Notes: a model not told the origin generated them from the letters alone. 20,081 nt of DNA from Haplomitrium mnioides (GCA_049999725.1 JBNGIS010018753.1:1-20081); one strand, 5' to 3'; positions 8,539 to 19,161 are shown, counted from the stretch's first letter. Made by a program: numbers and translations.

Positions 8539-9566
8539 ATAGAGTGGAGGAAACTCCAGAGGAAAGTCAAACCCAGAGGGGAGGTCCAGGGGTTGCGGAA
8601 GGAATGGAATTGCCCAGGTCTCAAGGAAGAAATAATCAACACATGAAAGAAACCGGAAAGGAAATGTTGAAGCCAGAGGGTTCGGATGCATCTTCAGTAC
8701 CTCCACCAGTCCAAGAGAAGGGGAAAGGAGTTATAGGAGATGAGGAGACTGAATCTGACGAAGATGATTGGGAGCCTGTGTACGTACATCTGAAGAAATG
8801 GATGCAGGTAAAGGAGAGGAGGTTAAGAGAAGCAATATCAAAAGAATGGTTGGAGAGTACAAATTTGAGAGCGGTAATTGGAATGCTCCAACAAGAGAAT
8901 AAGGCCTCGGCTCAGAATTTGCCTCAATACCGGGCATTGCAGGATAAGTATGTTGTATTGGAAGCGGAGATGGCTAAAAAAGAGGAAGTGTTTCAGGTGG
9001 AGCAATTAAAGCTGCATGAAACTCAAGCTCAATTGAGGCGGGAACAGGAGAAGATAAAGCAGATGGAGGACGAACATCAAAGTCTTCTGGAGGATTTCAA
9101 AAAGAATGTACGGTTAACGGAGACTTTGAATGTAGAGTTAAGGAAGCATGAAGCGAAGGAGAAAGATTGGGAAGAATTGTATAAGGAAATCCACGCTTCA
9201 GAAATAGTGGAGAGGAATCCTGCCAATGAGCTACATGAGAAGTTAGCGGAGTGGCAGAGGGATACGGTGGTGAGAGAACGAAGGGAATTTTTGGAAGCTT
9301 TGTTGCAAGCGGCATGCCAGGCCACGGGGCTAGAACAAATGTGGGACATGGTATAGGAAGCCCGAACACAGACATTGGATCAGATGGATACAAGCATGCA
9401 AAGATTAATTTTTGATATGGATGAAGCCAATCGAGAAGTGGTCCAAGTAAGGGAGGAATTGGCAACATTAGAGGAAGCTTGGTATTCCAAGAGATATCAG
9501 GAGTTGAGAGGTGAACTGAAGAATGTACCAGTCGATGAAGAGTATTGTTTGCCTTCAAAAGCTTGA

Positions 9567-10935
9567 TAGGGATAAATCGTCGTTTCAAAATGTGTCGGTT
9601 CAGATAGTTAGGAGTTGTATAAGTCTCTTCAAGACTTTAAACTGAGGATTGCCAAATCTCTAGTAAAGAGCTCCCGAAAATTTTTGAATAAAAGTTATCT
9701 AAGAATTCCATTCGTAAGAAGTTGTCTAAGTGTTTGAGGAATTGCTTTGAAGAATCTCCAAGTTGAATTCAATTGGAGAATCGACAAGGATAAGCGAGAA
9801 GGAAGAGTTGGTTCCGTTTGTTATCGTGAGATAGGAAGAACTTAAAAAGAATTGCTGCCTTCAAACTTTTCCTAAGATTGATTGTCCTTCAGTGAAGAGA
9901 GGAAAGATTCAATTCTTTGAAGAACATAAAGATATTTCGCAGAGATTAAAGGTAGAGTGGTGGCCCAGAGAGGAAAGCAATCCTAGTAGAAGGGGTACTC
10001 GAACCAATCGTAGTCTTGTCTGTTCGGCTTGTTGAAGAAGGATCGTACCAAGCTTCTTTTAAATATGTGTAAGGTCTAGGAGTGACGTTTGAATGTTATT
10101 CTTGTGATCGACGGATCAGGAGAGTAAGTTTCAATCGCCGGATTGAAGTCCAAGCGGATCTTCAAAGAAATTACTAAGGGGTTTAGGGGACGTATCTCGA
10201 GTATACAAGTTGTAAATTGATTAATTGAAAGGAGTTTGGTTTGTTTAGGAGAGCAAAGGAAGCTACTCCGATCCCTTGTAATTCGCAAGGTTAAACGGAA
10301 TTCCTCGAGAGTTGCACGAGGTTAAAGAACACATTTCCAGCTGTTATGTTTTAGAAAAGATTGAGCGAACGCGGAAGATTTACAAAAGGGAGTGTTCCGA
10401 AGTTGTGTTGATGAGCATCAGAAAGGAAAGAGGACGTGTGTCGAGAGGAGAGAGCTAGCGGAAGTTCTTGCGGAACGAATTTATCGGAAGGGTGGAGTCC
10501 AAAGTCTGAGAGGATTTGTGGAGAATATTAATAAGATTCCTCTAGATTCCGTGAAGCGTCGGTCCAACTTCCAATTGGAAAGCGGCGTCGGACGGTGACC
10601 GAATTGTTGTCCTGTAGTGAGGGAAGTCATCAGAGACATAAGAAAAGTTGTCTTTTAGCGTTGAAGTCAAGCTACGGACAAGGAACGGTGATCTTACAGG
10701 GAAGGACAAGACGTTCCAACTTCCAAATTAACTACGGCGTCGGACGGCGGCCAAACTGATCTAAATCATTGTTTTGGATTTATCGGAAGGGAAGTTTGTG
10801 GTGTTGGTTCCGAAGCGATGTAATGATTACGTAAAAGTCCGTAGAAAGAATTTGGCTCAGAATCTGATTAATCTAAAATCCGTTTCTGAGAGAGAATTGA
10901 GAGCAGATATCGAAACGAAGTGATTTGCGAAGAAA
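9567..10935 (+). other. Non-coding 3' part of the unclassified insertion
   Basis: After the stop of the broken ORF there are about 1.35 kb without a recognisable protein. A 68-codon open stretch (10392-10598) has no identifiable domain. Two blocks, TCCAACTTCCAA and CGGCGTCGGACGG, occur at 10563/10583 and again at 10715/10735, both offset by 152 bp. ATTTATCGGAAGGG occurs at 10479 and 10778. This could be a long 3' UTR or a terminal region of the element. Confidence 0.4.
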
Positions 10936-10939
10936 AGTA

Positions 10940-11083
10940 AGTTCGGTGACACATAATCTCTGCCTTCTTGAGTAAAAGAACCTCGGAGAGGGCTAATTTG
11001 TGAAATGTTGGAATCTCCCTTGTACCACAAAGATGTTCAAGTCGTTGTTCCATCATTTGAACCACCACCTCTTGATTCTTCAT
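10940..11083 (-). pseudogene. N-terminal start of chromovirus gag
   Basis: An open minus-strand stretch starts 27 bases inside the PBS with ATG at 11083-11081, reading MKNQEVVVQMMEQRLEHLCG. Its position just downstream of LTR and PBS, and its hydrophilic helix, fit a gag N terminus. The sequence then meets the nested insertion; the exact junction is unclear. Gag resumes at about 6351. Confidence 0.55.
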
Positions 11084-11109
11084 GTAACTCACCACCAAAA
11101 AGAACCATA

Positions 11110-11121
11110 GCTCTGATACCA
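11110..11121 (-). other. Primer binding site for initiator tRNA-Met
   Basis: The minus strand reads TGGTATCAGAGC one base after the 5' LTR end (ACA, T, TGG...). This is the classic plant sequence complementary to the 3' end of initiator methionine tRNA, used to prime minus-strand DNA. It fixes the orientation and the LTR border. Confidence 0.95.
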
Positions 11122-11122
11122 A

Positions 11123-11447
11123 TGTAAAAGAACTCAAGGACCAAATCCAAATGAGTAAGGACTCTAAGTGATTTGAGAGGAACTCCAGAATGAGGTGTGG
11201 GGCCATGAAACCCTTCTGTTTATACAAGAGAAGAGGGTGTCATCCTTCTTTCTTCACTTACAAGTCACTTCTAATTTCAATCCTAAATTGATCACTTAGA
11301 AGTCACTTCTAATTTCAACCCTAAAAATGTAAAAGTGACTTCGAAGGCAAGTAATCTAATCTCAACCCTAAAAGTGACCCTCTACCACTTCCTTCACTCC
11401 TCTCTGTTTTCTTATAAATAACACAACTTTATGCTTGTATTATTACA
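11123..11447 (-). repeat. 5' LTR of the chromovirus (325 bp)
   Basis: It pairs with 2051-2445 and has the same TGTAA...TTACA ends. It abuts the PBS on the inside and ATGAC on the outside. It lacks several tens of bases present in the other LTR near its internal end. AAGTCACTTCTAATTTCAA occurs twice inside it (11262 and 11300). Confidence 0.93.
11216..11224 (-). promoter_or_regulatory. TATA box in 5' LTR (TATAAACAG)
   Basis: The minus strand reads TATAAACAG followed by AAGGG. It is equivalent to TATAAATAG at 2222-2214 in the other LTR, with one change. As the 5' LTR copy it would be the element's own promoter. Confidence 0.5.
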
Positions 11448-11452
11448 ATGAC
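11448..11452. repeat. Target-site duplication, right copy (ATGAC)
   Basis: This is the partner of ACGAC at 2046-2050, with a single C/T difference at a CpG. Confidence 0.75.
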
Positions 11453-13400
11453 ACTATGTCAAAAATGTTATCCTTGAAAAACTATTCCAAGTCATCATGT
11501 CTACATTCCTTGATATTGTATTTGTAAGTAATGTGGGCAATTGCGAGAGTGTAAGCTCATTGTTCAAAAAAATCTTTAAGCTTATGTGAATTGTACTTTC
11601 TATAGATTTAATAGTTCACCATATTGAGTTCATGAACGTAGCTCAGAAGCTCTTCATCTTCTTTTTCTTTAGTACTACAATCAAAGCAAGTAGTAGATGT
11701 CTTAGTTGTTTTCATGGTCTTCTAATTCTTTGCCTTCATGAAATATAGAACAAATATTGATGGATAGAAAGCCAAGGTTAGATCAATTTCTTGCTCGTTC
11801 ATGGTATCAAACCATTGCCCCGCTCTTTTTCTTTCCTTTCACATTTGTTGTAAATTTCTTTGCAAGTTGGTGTTTCACAGATTTGTTATCTTATAAAAAA
11901 ACAAGATTTGGTTTTTAAGTAAAAAAAAAAAAACATAAGAAAATAAATGAGTAACAAAGAAAATAACCAATTAACTTTTGAAATAAGTCTTCTAAAAAAT
12001 TTCTCAAAAAAACTCACAAAAAGAAGCCATCTTTGGTTCATCAATATGAACTGATAACTCCACCTATTGTTTCTATCTCAAAAACACACTTCTACTCAAA
12101 ACACTTTCACCATCACATCAAGAAATTTATGTTTTTATGATTTTCTTGGTATCTCATCAATATACAACACTTTTTCAAAACCTAAAAATTGATATCATCG
12201 GGTACTCCTTGCACAGATCTCTAAGATGTCTATTTCATGTCTTCTATCCTTTAACAACCCTTTTTATTTGGCTTTTAGCCTTTCACTTTGCTCTTTTTCC
12301 ATATTCCAAAGACTAACCAATGTAGCGTCAACAATTCTCTACAATAGAAAGTAAGTTGTTTTGAGAAGCTACATTCTTCTCAAGAGTAGGCTTTGGTTTG
12401 ATTTCCAAAGTCTCAAAAACTAGCTCATGATTCAATTTCTAAAATGAAACATTCCTATCTTCAACAAATCTTTGATGCAAATATTCAACTTTTTCAATCA
12501 ATGCCATCTCTAACTAACTGAAATTGCTCTAGTTTTCATTAGTAGAAATGTAGGCTTCAATTAGAGTAAACCCAATGTAAATATAACAGCTAAATGAAGA
12601 CAATGTCTAGTTTTTGCACTTTTTTTTAAAGCAAAAGTTATGTAGCAATTGAAACATAAGTGCTCCCCTACAATTTCATGACAATGATTCATGGGATTCC
12701 AATCATCAAATTCTAATTTACCCTTCAACTCATAATTTGAATATAAGCAAGAACAATGAAAAAAGAATAAGAAAAACTGTTTGCTAGCATTCGTTGAGCA
12801 ATCAACTCAACAAAGTATTTGCTAAGGTACCAAATTTGAAATAGCTTCAATTATCCTGCCTCATTTAGGAAAATTCAAATTCTCAAAACAAGTTGTAGTG
12901 GTCTCATTTTGTACTCAACATATGATCTCTACAATTTTACAAACTTTAATTTTTTATCTTTCTCTGATTTTGTTTGAAGATCCAACTGTTTTCTTTCAAG
13001 CAAAGTATGCAAATTGTTATATCCACTTGCTTTTGTCCTTGAGATTGGCTCTTACTTTTCTATGGGTCCAATCCAACTAAAGCCTTCTGCTCATATTTGG
13101 AAGAGAAACTCCTAGAAAAGTCTAATGAAGAACTAAGCAAAGCCTTTGTCTAAATAGGTTGCAGCTTGAGAGCTTGTGCACCTTTTGCAACTTGAAATGA
13201 CAAACTTCTTGAGTGAGAGCTTGTTTGGACAACTTGGCTTGTGCATTTTAAGTTTTTCTTTTCTCTTTTGTATGAGGTTCTACACTCATGTTTGGAACAT
13301 AGATATCCAAGTGAGGATTGCAATCTTTGAAGGTGCATATTTTTTTCACCTTCAAGATCTTTAATGTAAAGAAAATTTTGATAAAATTCCATTCAACTCT
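11453..13400 (-). pseudogene. Decayed minus-strand coding-like sequence, unknown
   Basis: Several stretches read like protein on the minus strand, with stops and frameshifts between them. 13392-13150 includes DLEGEKNMHLQRLQSSLGYL. About 12506-12337 starts MALIEKVEYLHQRFVEDRN and ends ASQNNLLSIVENC; a shifted frame then gives NMEKEQSERLKAK and GLLKDRRHEIDILE. Nearer the LTR, 11810-11500 gives NEQEIDLTLAFYPS, KEKEDEELLSYVHELNMVNY and ITYKYNIKECRHDDLE. The composition is charged and helix- or coiled-coil-like. I recognise no family. It may be one or more old pseudogenes, or gene-like remnants of a transposon. Confidence 0.33.
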
Positions 13401-13540
13401 ATGCGCATCAATGTAGCTACTTACAAAACCTCAGATGAAATCATTGGTCTACACCAAAAGAAACACAAAAAGTGTAAGAAAAAAACATCAATGAAAAGAT
13501 AATGTTGGGTTGAAAAGAAGAAGATCTCAAAGAGGTTTGG

Positions 13541-14065
13541 GGTTCTTCTAGGCAACCCCATGTACATATCGGGTTTTTAGTCACGAAAAGAATCCATTTA
13601 TTTTCCCACCTAAGGAATCCCATATGCACATGAGGTGCCTTTTAACAATATGACTCTATTTGCATTGCTAATGATAAAACCCCATGCGCAAATGTGGTTT
13701 TTGATGACTTAAAACTCAATCTTTCCAACTGCTCAAAGAATCCCATACATGTATGAGGTTCAAGATGATTTGTAGTTCTCCTTCAACTAACCGCAAGGAG
13801 GACCCTTTGCGTGCATACAGTTGTTGATGATAACTCTTTCACATCCGGGGTTTATAGAAACTCATCATTTCCAATTTCTCTGTTGCTTAAGGAACCCCAT
13901 AAGTGCATAGAAATTTTTTTTATAGTCCCTTTTTATTTGCATTGCTGCCAAAGAAACACTATTGCTACATGGGGTTGAGAAGCTTCTAAACCTATTTGCA
14001 ATAAGGAACCCATAGCTCATGCATCAAGTCCACCACATACTCAAGAGTCCTATTTGCGATTGTAA
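13541..14065. repeat. Degenerate ~61-bp minisatellite with CCATGYGCAT-like core
   Basis: Cores of the type CCCATATGCACATGAGG start at about 13558, 13620, 13682, 13743, 13804, 13897, 13958 and 14010. Steps of 61-62 bp dominate. Between cores a second shared word, ATTTGCATTGCT followed by AAGGAACCC-like sequence, recurs. Individual units are strongly diverged. No coding function is suggested. Confidence 0.75.
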
Positions 14066-16950
14066 GTTGACAATGTCTGTGGAGCCATCCATATCAAAGG
14101 TCGGCTTGTTGAGTATAAAGAGACAAACCCAACATATGCTTGAGGCTATTACTTCTAGGTGTAACATGTGAGCATCTTGTGAATTATCAGATGGTATGAA
14201 AGCTTACCAATAGTGCATTGATAAAAAATAACAATTCTACTTTCACTATGATAGAAAAATATATAGGAGGGTCAAAATCACATGCTCAATAACTTGAAGA
14301 TCTAAAGTCAAATTCAGAAAGATGAGAGACTATGAATCAAGAATATTTCTATGCTTTGATGAAAAGATTTGTCTTTGTGGCTCAATCAATCACTATCTTT
14401 TGTCATAGTGTGCTTTCTACAGGAAGGCGATATAGACTACAATAGGAGTTGTAGACAACAACCAATTTATCTGAATAAGGTACAAACTGGAATAGGAGTT
14501 GAATAGTCAATGACTTTTTGACTTCCATCCATAGAGTGGTGTTAGTTGAGGTTTCTGGATGACATACTTGAAAAAATGATGCATGATGTCTAGGTGAAGG
14601 GGAAGCAATCTTGCTAGCATATACACAACTAATATATCTGCAAGAGTGATAATTAGTAGGCAACTAATTCTAGTTATGCAATTTTTTTTGCAACACCATG
14701 CACGATGTAATAAATCTTAAAAGAAGAGGCATCTTTATTTTCAAGCGAATCCTAGAACAAATTAATAGGATGTTAAATATATCAACTCTCTTAAGAATCC
14801 TTCACTTTCAAAACTATAAGTATGATTAATGTATGGCGTAAGGCTCATAGTTGTATTAAACAACTATCTCATTTAGATATACATATGGATAGTAGCACTA
14901 TGAACCCAAGCCCGTTGAACAACTCAAACTGAAAATAGAACAAATAGAGCCAAAAGAGAAGACACACAAGATGGACACAAACCAAAAAATCTAACAACTC
15001 TTGATAGAACATGTTTACATACAACAAATGAAGAATAAAATGATGAGAATTTTTTTTCTAACAGTGGTCTTTTATTTCTTGACCTCAAGTTGTTTTTCAT
15101 ATATGCACAAACATAAAAAATTTGAGACTAGTCATATCCTTTTATTGATATAGATCTCTTCTTTTTGGGCTAGCTTACCAAACACAAATAGAAATAGATA
15201 TATAACAATGAAACCTTTGCACCATAAGAATTGGAGAAGACATCACCACCATTGTTCAATAAAGAATTGATCATCTTGTAGCCATTTCCACTCATTTTCT
15301 TCATGCTCACTTTCAGCGATTGCTCAACTCATAAAGCAAATTCTTCTTCATGCACAAGGATGTGAAGAAGAGAGCCAAGCTTCCAACAACCAAATTTGAG
15401 CAATTGAGAGAGAAGCAATAATAAATGCTACAAATATGACTCCATTTATACCTTTTGAAACTTACTTGCGTAAAGTTTGGTTGCACAAGATGACAAAAGA
15501 GAAGTCGTAGCATTTTGCCAACTTGTTGGTTTATCCTTAAGTGTTTTCCTTGCGATTCTCTTAAACCTCTTAGAAAATAAACCCTTGATTAGAAACAAAT
15601 GTCAAAAGAGAGATATTTATGACGTTTAATGTTGTTGACTACATAAGAACTCTTTTCATAAGATAAGAATTGCATTGAGCTTTTGGCATTTTCTTGTAGT
15701 CTTTAAGAACTTGTTTTTGTTGAATAACTAATCTCTTACTTTTCCTTCCACTTGCTTGCTCATATTTGGTTTCTTAGTAGAATGATCTAAAGGTTGTATT
15801 AGATTGACTATGATACTTTCATAGAGACTTTAAAAAAAAAACACAAAATCCCATCTCACATGAGGCTCCGATTGTCACTTGATTCGGTCACTAACAAATT
15901 GAATTGAGAGGAGAGGATCTATTATGAAAAAAATCTATTGCCCTACATCCTTATAAATAGATAAAAATGCAAAATAAAAGTTTCTTTGTTGATGTTGAAT
16001 TCTTGTCTCTTTTTTTCTTTTCACATGTTGTTTCCATCTAACTATTGTTGATGCTTCATTTGTTAATAACAATCTTTAGATCTGTTGTGCAATTCCTCCT
16101 TTATTGAGGCCTAGCAAATCTCCCTTTTTAATTTGTAAGTATCCATTGCAAACATTGGATCACTTTGTCCCTTTGATACATGAAGCTAGTCCCTACAAAA
16201 TAACTTACTCATAGAGATATCATTCTACCAATAAAAGAAGAAGAAAACAAGAAAGGCCAAAAGTTTTAAAAAAATAGAAATGAACTCACAAAGCAATTAA
16301 ACTAACAAAGACTAAACATAGTATGCTTTCACTGAATTTGCATTGATTGGCGCTGCAAACTTTTGTCCATCCAATAAAGCAAAGTTGATGTATCCATGCA
16401 AATGGACAACATTAACTCAATAAAGTTATGGATTAGAGTTAAGAAGAGAGATTCTTGCTCTCATATGATTCCATTATATATCTTTAAACTCTTGTGATAC
16501 TAATAGCTGCTACTATACACCAATAACAAACTATTTAGAAAAGCATCTATTTCTTTTTGCAAAAAAAAAAACAACAATTTTAGGTTCAAAAGATGGGAAA
16601 AATAAAGGTTCTTTTCTAAAAAAAATACAAAATACTTTTACTTTATTTTTTGGGTTTTGAACAAGTTTGTTTGATAGAAATGAATATTTTCATATGAATT
16701 GTAGTAAAGTTCTTAATTTTTTGTGAAAATATTGAAAACGACAAATTCAATCAAAAGACCAACGACTCTTTTTTCATGTAAACTTGCAATATAGTTGGAA
16801 AACATTCCAACACTGTGAAATTCCAACAATTTTAGAAATTAACACATTTTCAAATAAAATATGTAGCTCACACTTCATGCGCATATAAATATGTTGCCAA
16901 TATAAATTAATTGCTTGAAAAATAAATAGAGAATCTAAGTTAGAGCCCAA
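14066..16950. other. AT-rich spacer, nothing recognised
   Basis: Open stretches here (for example 14663-14403, 15513-15313 and 16959-16774 on the minus strand) show no recognisable domain and look like chance readings. A TATA-like CCTTATAAATAGAT lies near 15950 without a gene after it. I see no RNA gene, LTR pair or repeat array. Confidence 0.5.
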
Positions 16951-16959
16951 GTGCACCAA

Positions 16960-17830
16960 GGCTTTGGGGTATCAATTTGAAGTCCAGTGGCACACAAGCT
17001 TCATAAGCCCAAGCTTGCGGGGGGTTCTGAGCTCTTCTTTGAAGTCCATATGTGCAAGGAGTTTTGAGCTTCACTTTGGAATTCTTACGTACATAGGCCT
17101 TATTAGTCTATGTAGCATAGGCTTCAATAGTCCATGTGACTATAGGGTCCAAGATTTGCTTCAGAGTCTATGCGCGCATAGGTTAAGTATTAAATACATG
17201 ATTTATCCTAAATTGAATGGAAGGAGGTTCTGTTGTGGCAATCAAAGGCTTCAATAGTCCATGTGTGCATGGGTTTTGAGCTTTGCTTCAAAGTCCATGA
17301 GCGCATAGGACTCATTAATCCAAGTGTGCATAGGCTTTGATAGTCATTGAGCATATAGGGTTCTCAAATACATGAGCACATAGGGTTTAATAGTCCAGAC
17401 GTATAAGAGGTTTCGAGGTCTGCTTCAAGTTTGTGGATGCACAAGCTTCATCAATTTAAGAACGAAAGGGATTTTGAGTTTCCTTTTAGCATTCATGCAC
17501 ACATTGGGGTTTTTGACTTTCATTTTATAGTCATTGTGTGCATAGGGTTCACCAATCCAAAAACGAAGAAGATTCCAAGTTTTGTTGTAGAGTTCCTAAA
17601 TGCACAAGCTTTTTCAATCCCTGTTGGCTAGGGATTCAGAGTTTCACTCTAGAGTCCATGCGCACAAGGGGTTCCTAGCTCCGCTTCGAGCTTCATGCCC
17701 ACATAAGCTTTGATATTTCATGCACGTTTGGGCTTCAACAGTTCATGTACGCATGAGGTTTTGAGTTCAACTTAAGAGTTCATGTGTGCATAGGGTTTAG
17801 TAATCTAAGTGCACAAAGAGCTTTTAAGTA
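16960..17830. repeat. Degenerate 25/37-bp minisatellite, core AGTCCATGTGCGCATAGG
   Basis: Cores begin at 17105, 17129, 17165, 17255, 17292, 17317, 17342, 17367, 17392, 17428 and 17453, with more on both sides. Steps are 24-25 bp, or 36-37 bp where an extra GAGCTTTGCTTC-like segment is present. The core is centred on the palindrome-like ATGCGCAT. Open frames over it (16964-17257, 17431-17631) follow from the repeat and are not genes. Confidence 0.88.
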
Positions 17831-18170
17831 ATTGTTAAGTAGGAATGAACATAGCAATGTTTTTTTATCTTGTATAGTTCAATGAAAAAAATGAAGATTA
17901 TTTTTTTTATTTGAAGGATATTGAGGGATGATAAAAATCAATCAGCCATTACAAACATTACATATTATAAAAAATTTGGAAATATTTAGGATTTTATATA
18001 TAATTAAGCATCTTTGAAGAGTTCAATCTCAACAAAAAGAAGTCATTAGAATATAAATATTCATACAATCTAGAAAATACATACAACCTAACTATATACA
18101 TAAATAGAAATTATCTTTTTAACAATGCAATATAAAAACAACTACTTCTAAAATGCAAACATAAATAGAT
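17831..18170. other. AT-rich spacer, nothing recognised
   Basis: Very AT-rich sequence with short A and T runs. No open frame, repeat or RNA gene is supported. Confidence 0.6.
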
Positions 18171-18461
18171 TTAACCACTAGTCTCTATTTCTTTGTAGTC
18201 ACCTTGAGAGGATTCATCAAGATTCTCATGGTTCTCTTCAATGTCAATCACATTTCTTGATTCTCTTTCAAACACTTGAGGATGGAAGGCTTTATGTCTT
18301 TTATATTCAAAAAGGTTTGATTTGATAGTTGCTAAAGTCTTTTTTCTCAACTGGTTTCTTTCTATTACAAGAAAATCAAAAGAGTGAGTTGTGATCTCCC
18401 CTACATCTAATGCATTGATATATAATTTTGGTTTTTGTTTCCTGTTGTAGATGCTATTTTC
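18171..18461 (-). pseudogene. 96-codon open stretch without ATG, unknown
   Basis: Between a TGA at 18464-18462 and a TAA at 18173-18171 the minus strand is open for 96 codons, unusual in such AT-rich DNA. It reads for example YINALDVGEITTHSFDFLV, KSNLFEYKRHKAFHPQVFE and an acidic C-terminus with NVIDIEENHENLDESSQGD. There is no in-frame ATG. Just upstream, another frame gives ASNAENAFSM and CEKIASTTGNKN, suggesting a frameshifted continuation. I recognise no family; it is probably the 3' end of a decayed gene or transposase-like ORF. Confidence 0.35.
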
Positions 18462-18742
18462 TCACAAAAGTATTACATAGAAAATGCATTCTCAGCGTTA
18501 GAAGCATACTATTGAACACGCAATTGAGTTGGGTTTGAAGGTTCCTCATGATACAAAAAAAGATGGAGCTCAAAACAAGATTAAAGACTATTCAAATACA
18601 CAAGTTGGAGCTTAGAATGACCTGCATTGACTCAACATTGACTTGGAAAAAGACTTCCAAAAACACTATTGATAGGAAAGCAACCGTACTAACAAACTAT
18701 GAGCATTTTGAGCTAGCACAATTTTATGTACCATAGTATATG

Positions 18743-19161
18743 TAGTAGATTTAGGGTTTTAACATCTTTTATGCTAGGAAAAGAGTGAATTGATCATATC
18801 AATAGAAAGCAAGCCACTGAAAATTTCAGGTGACACTCAGAAGACAAAGAACAAAGAGATTTATTAACAAAAGGTATGTGTTCTCTAGAGTGGACAGTCT
18901 TTATGTTCTCTCTCTCTCTGTGACACAAAAGCAACGATACTAGTAGATTTAGAGTTTGAACAACTTTTATACTCTCTGTGACACGAAAGCAACGATACTA
19001 GTAGATTTAGAGTTTGAACATCTTTTATACTAGGCAGAGAGTGAAACAATCGGATCAATATAAAGCAAGCCGCTGAAAATTTCAGGTGACACTCAGAAGA
19101 CAAAGAACAAAGAGATCTATTAACAAAGGGTATGTGTTCTCTAGAGTGGAAAGTCTTTATG

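Larger units (their letters stand above)
6919..9566 (+). pseudogene. Broken ~708-codon ORF, unknown family, N-terminal domain plus coiled coil
   Basis: I do not recognise this protein. Starting at ATG 6919 (MAPKPKMVNGTYMPVGPMKN), one frame runs to the TGATAG at 9564 once the LINE and one target copy (521 bp) are removed. Only five in-frame stops interrupt it (7039, 7216, 7603, 7891, 9354), and no frameshift is needed. Residues about 1-230 look globular, with LLNAWRGHAKGMTAFINGRI and IWFAPFILHHLYASKICTHEEM. This faintly recalls the N-terminal domains of plant retroelement-linked ORFs, but that is an impression only. A basic, proline-rich linker follows (SRYPRILKRPRTEM), then an acidic patch (DEETESDEDDWEP). 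From about 8780 to 9560 there is a long Glu/Lys/Gln-rich coiled coil. Four stops are TAG and one is TGA, consistent with CAG, TGG or CGA codons lost by C-to-T change. The upstream frame stays open to 6856, so a longer N terminus is possible. Confidence 0.7.
6433..10935 (+). mobile_element. Unclassified insertion in chromovirus gag, carrying a coiled-coil ORF
   Basis: Chromovirus gag sequence lies on both sides (6351 and below; 11083 down to about 10940), while this segment has no gag similarity and a plus-strand ORF. It must therefore be inserted, or captured, within gag. Base composition also changes: it is richer in G and in CG-containing words (for example CGGCGTCGGACGG) than the flanks. 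I found no convincing LTR pair, terminal inverted repeat, poly(A) or target duplication at the edges, so the ends are approximate to some tens of bases and the class is unknown. Candidates are a non-autonomous LTR-type element, a gene-carrying DNA transposon, or retrocopied host sequence. Confidence 0.5.
2051..11447 (-). mobile_element. Ty3/gypsy chromovirus LTR retrotransposon, complete but dead, with nested insertion
   Basis: The element runs right to left. From the 5' end it has: LTR 11447-11123, PBS 11121-11110, start of gag near 11083, a nested insertion (about 10935-6433), rest of gag 6351-5725, protease 5746-5537, RT 5395-4651, RNase H 4433-3813, integrase 3812-2660, chromodomain 2659-2459, PPT 2460-2449 and LTR 2445-2051. 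Both LTRs begin TGTAA and end TTACA. Integrase downstream of RNase H plus a C-terminal chromodomain places it among plant chromoviruses; I do not assign a clade. Without the insertion it would be about 4.9 kb. Coding frames shift at gag/protease, within RT, at RT/RNase H, at RNase H/integrase and near the integrase end. Many stops interrupt it, so it is not autonomous. It could only be mobilised or transcribed passively. Confidence 0.93.

Noticed and set aside
9097-9588. Minus-strand ORF of 163 codons
   Set aside because: It is a shadow of the coiled-coil ORF on the plus strand, with a composition typical of reversed Glu/Lys codons.
6433-10935. LTR retrotransposon with its own LTR pair
   Set aside because: I compared 6433-6918 with 9567-10935 and found no long direct repeat, no TG..CA ends with matching 5-bp flanks, and no PBS. 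The class is left open.
14403-14663. Minus-strand ORF of 86 codons as a gene
   Set aside because: It has no recognisable motif, no neighbouring coding context and a composition like the AT-rich surroundings. A decayed fragment cannot be excluded.
15900-16000. Promoter near the TATA-like CCTTATAAATAGAT
   Set aside because: No gene, LTR border or paired repeat follows it, and AT-rich DNA yields such words by chance.
16964-17631. Plus-strand ORFs over the 17-kb array
   Set aside because: They follow from the 25/37-bp repeat and have no domain.
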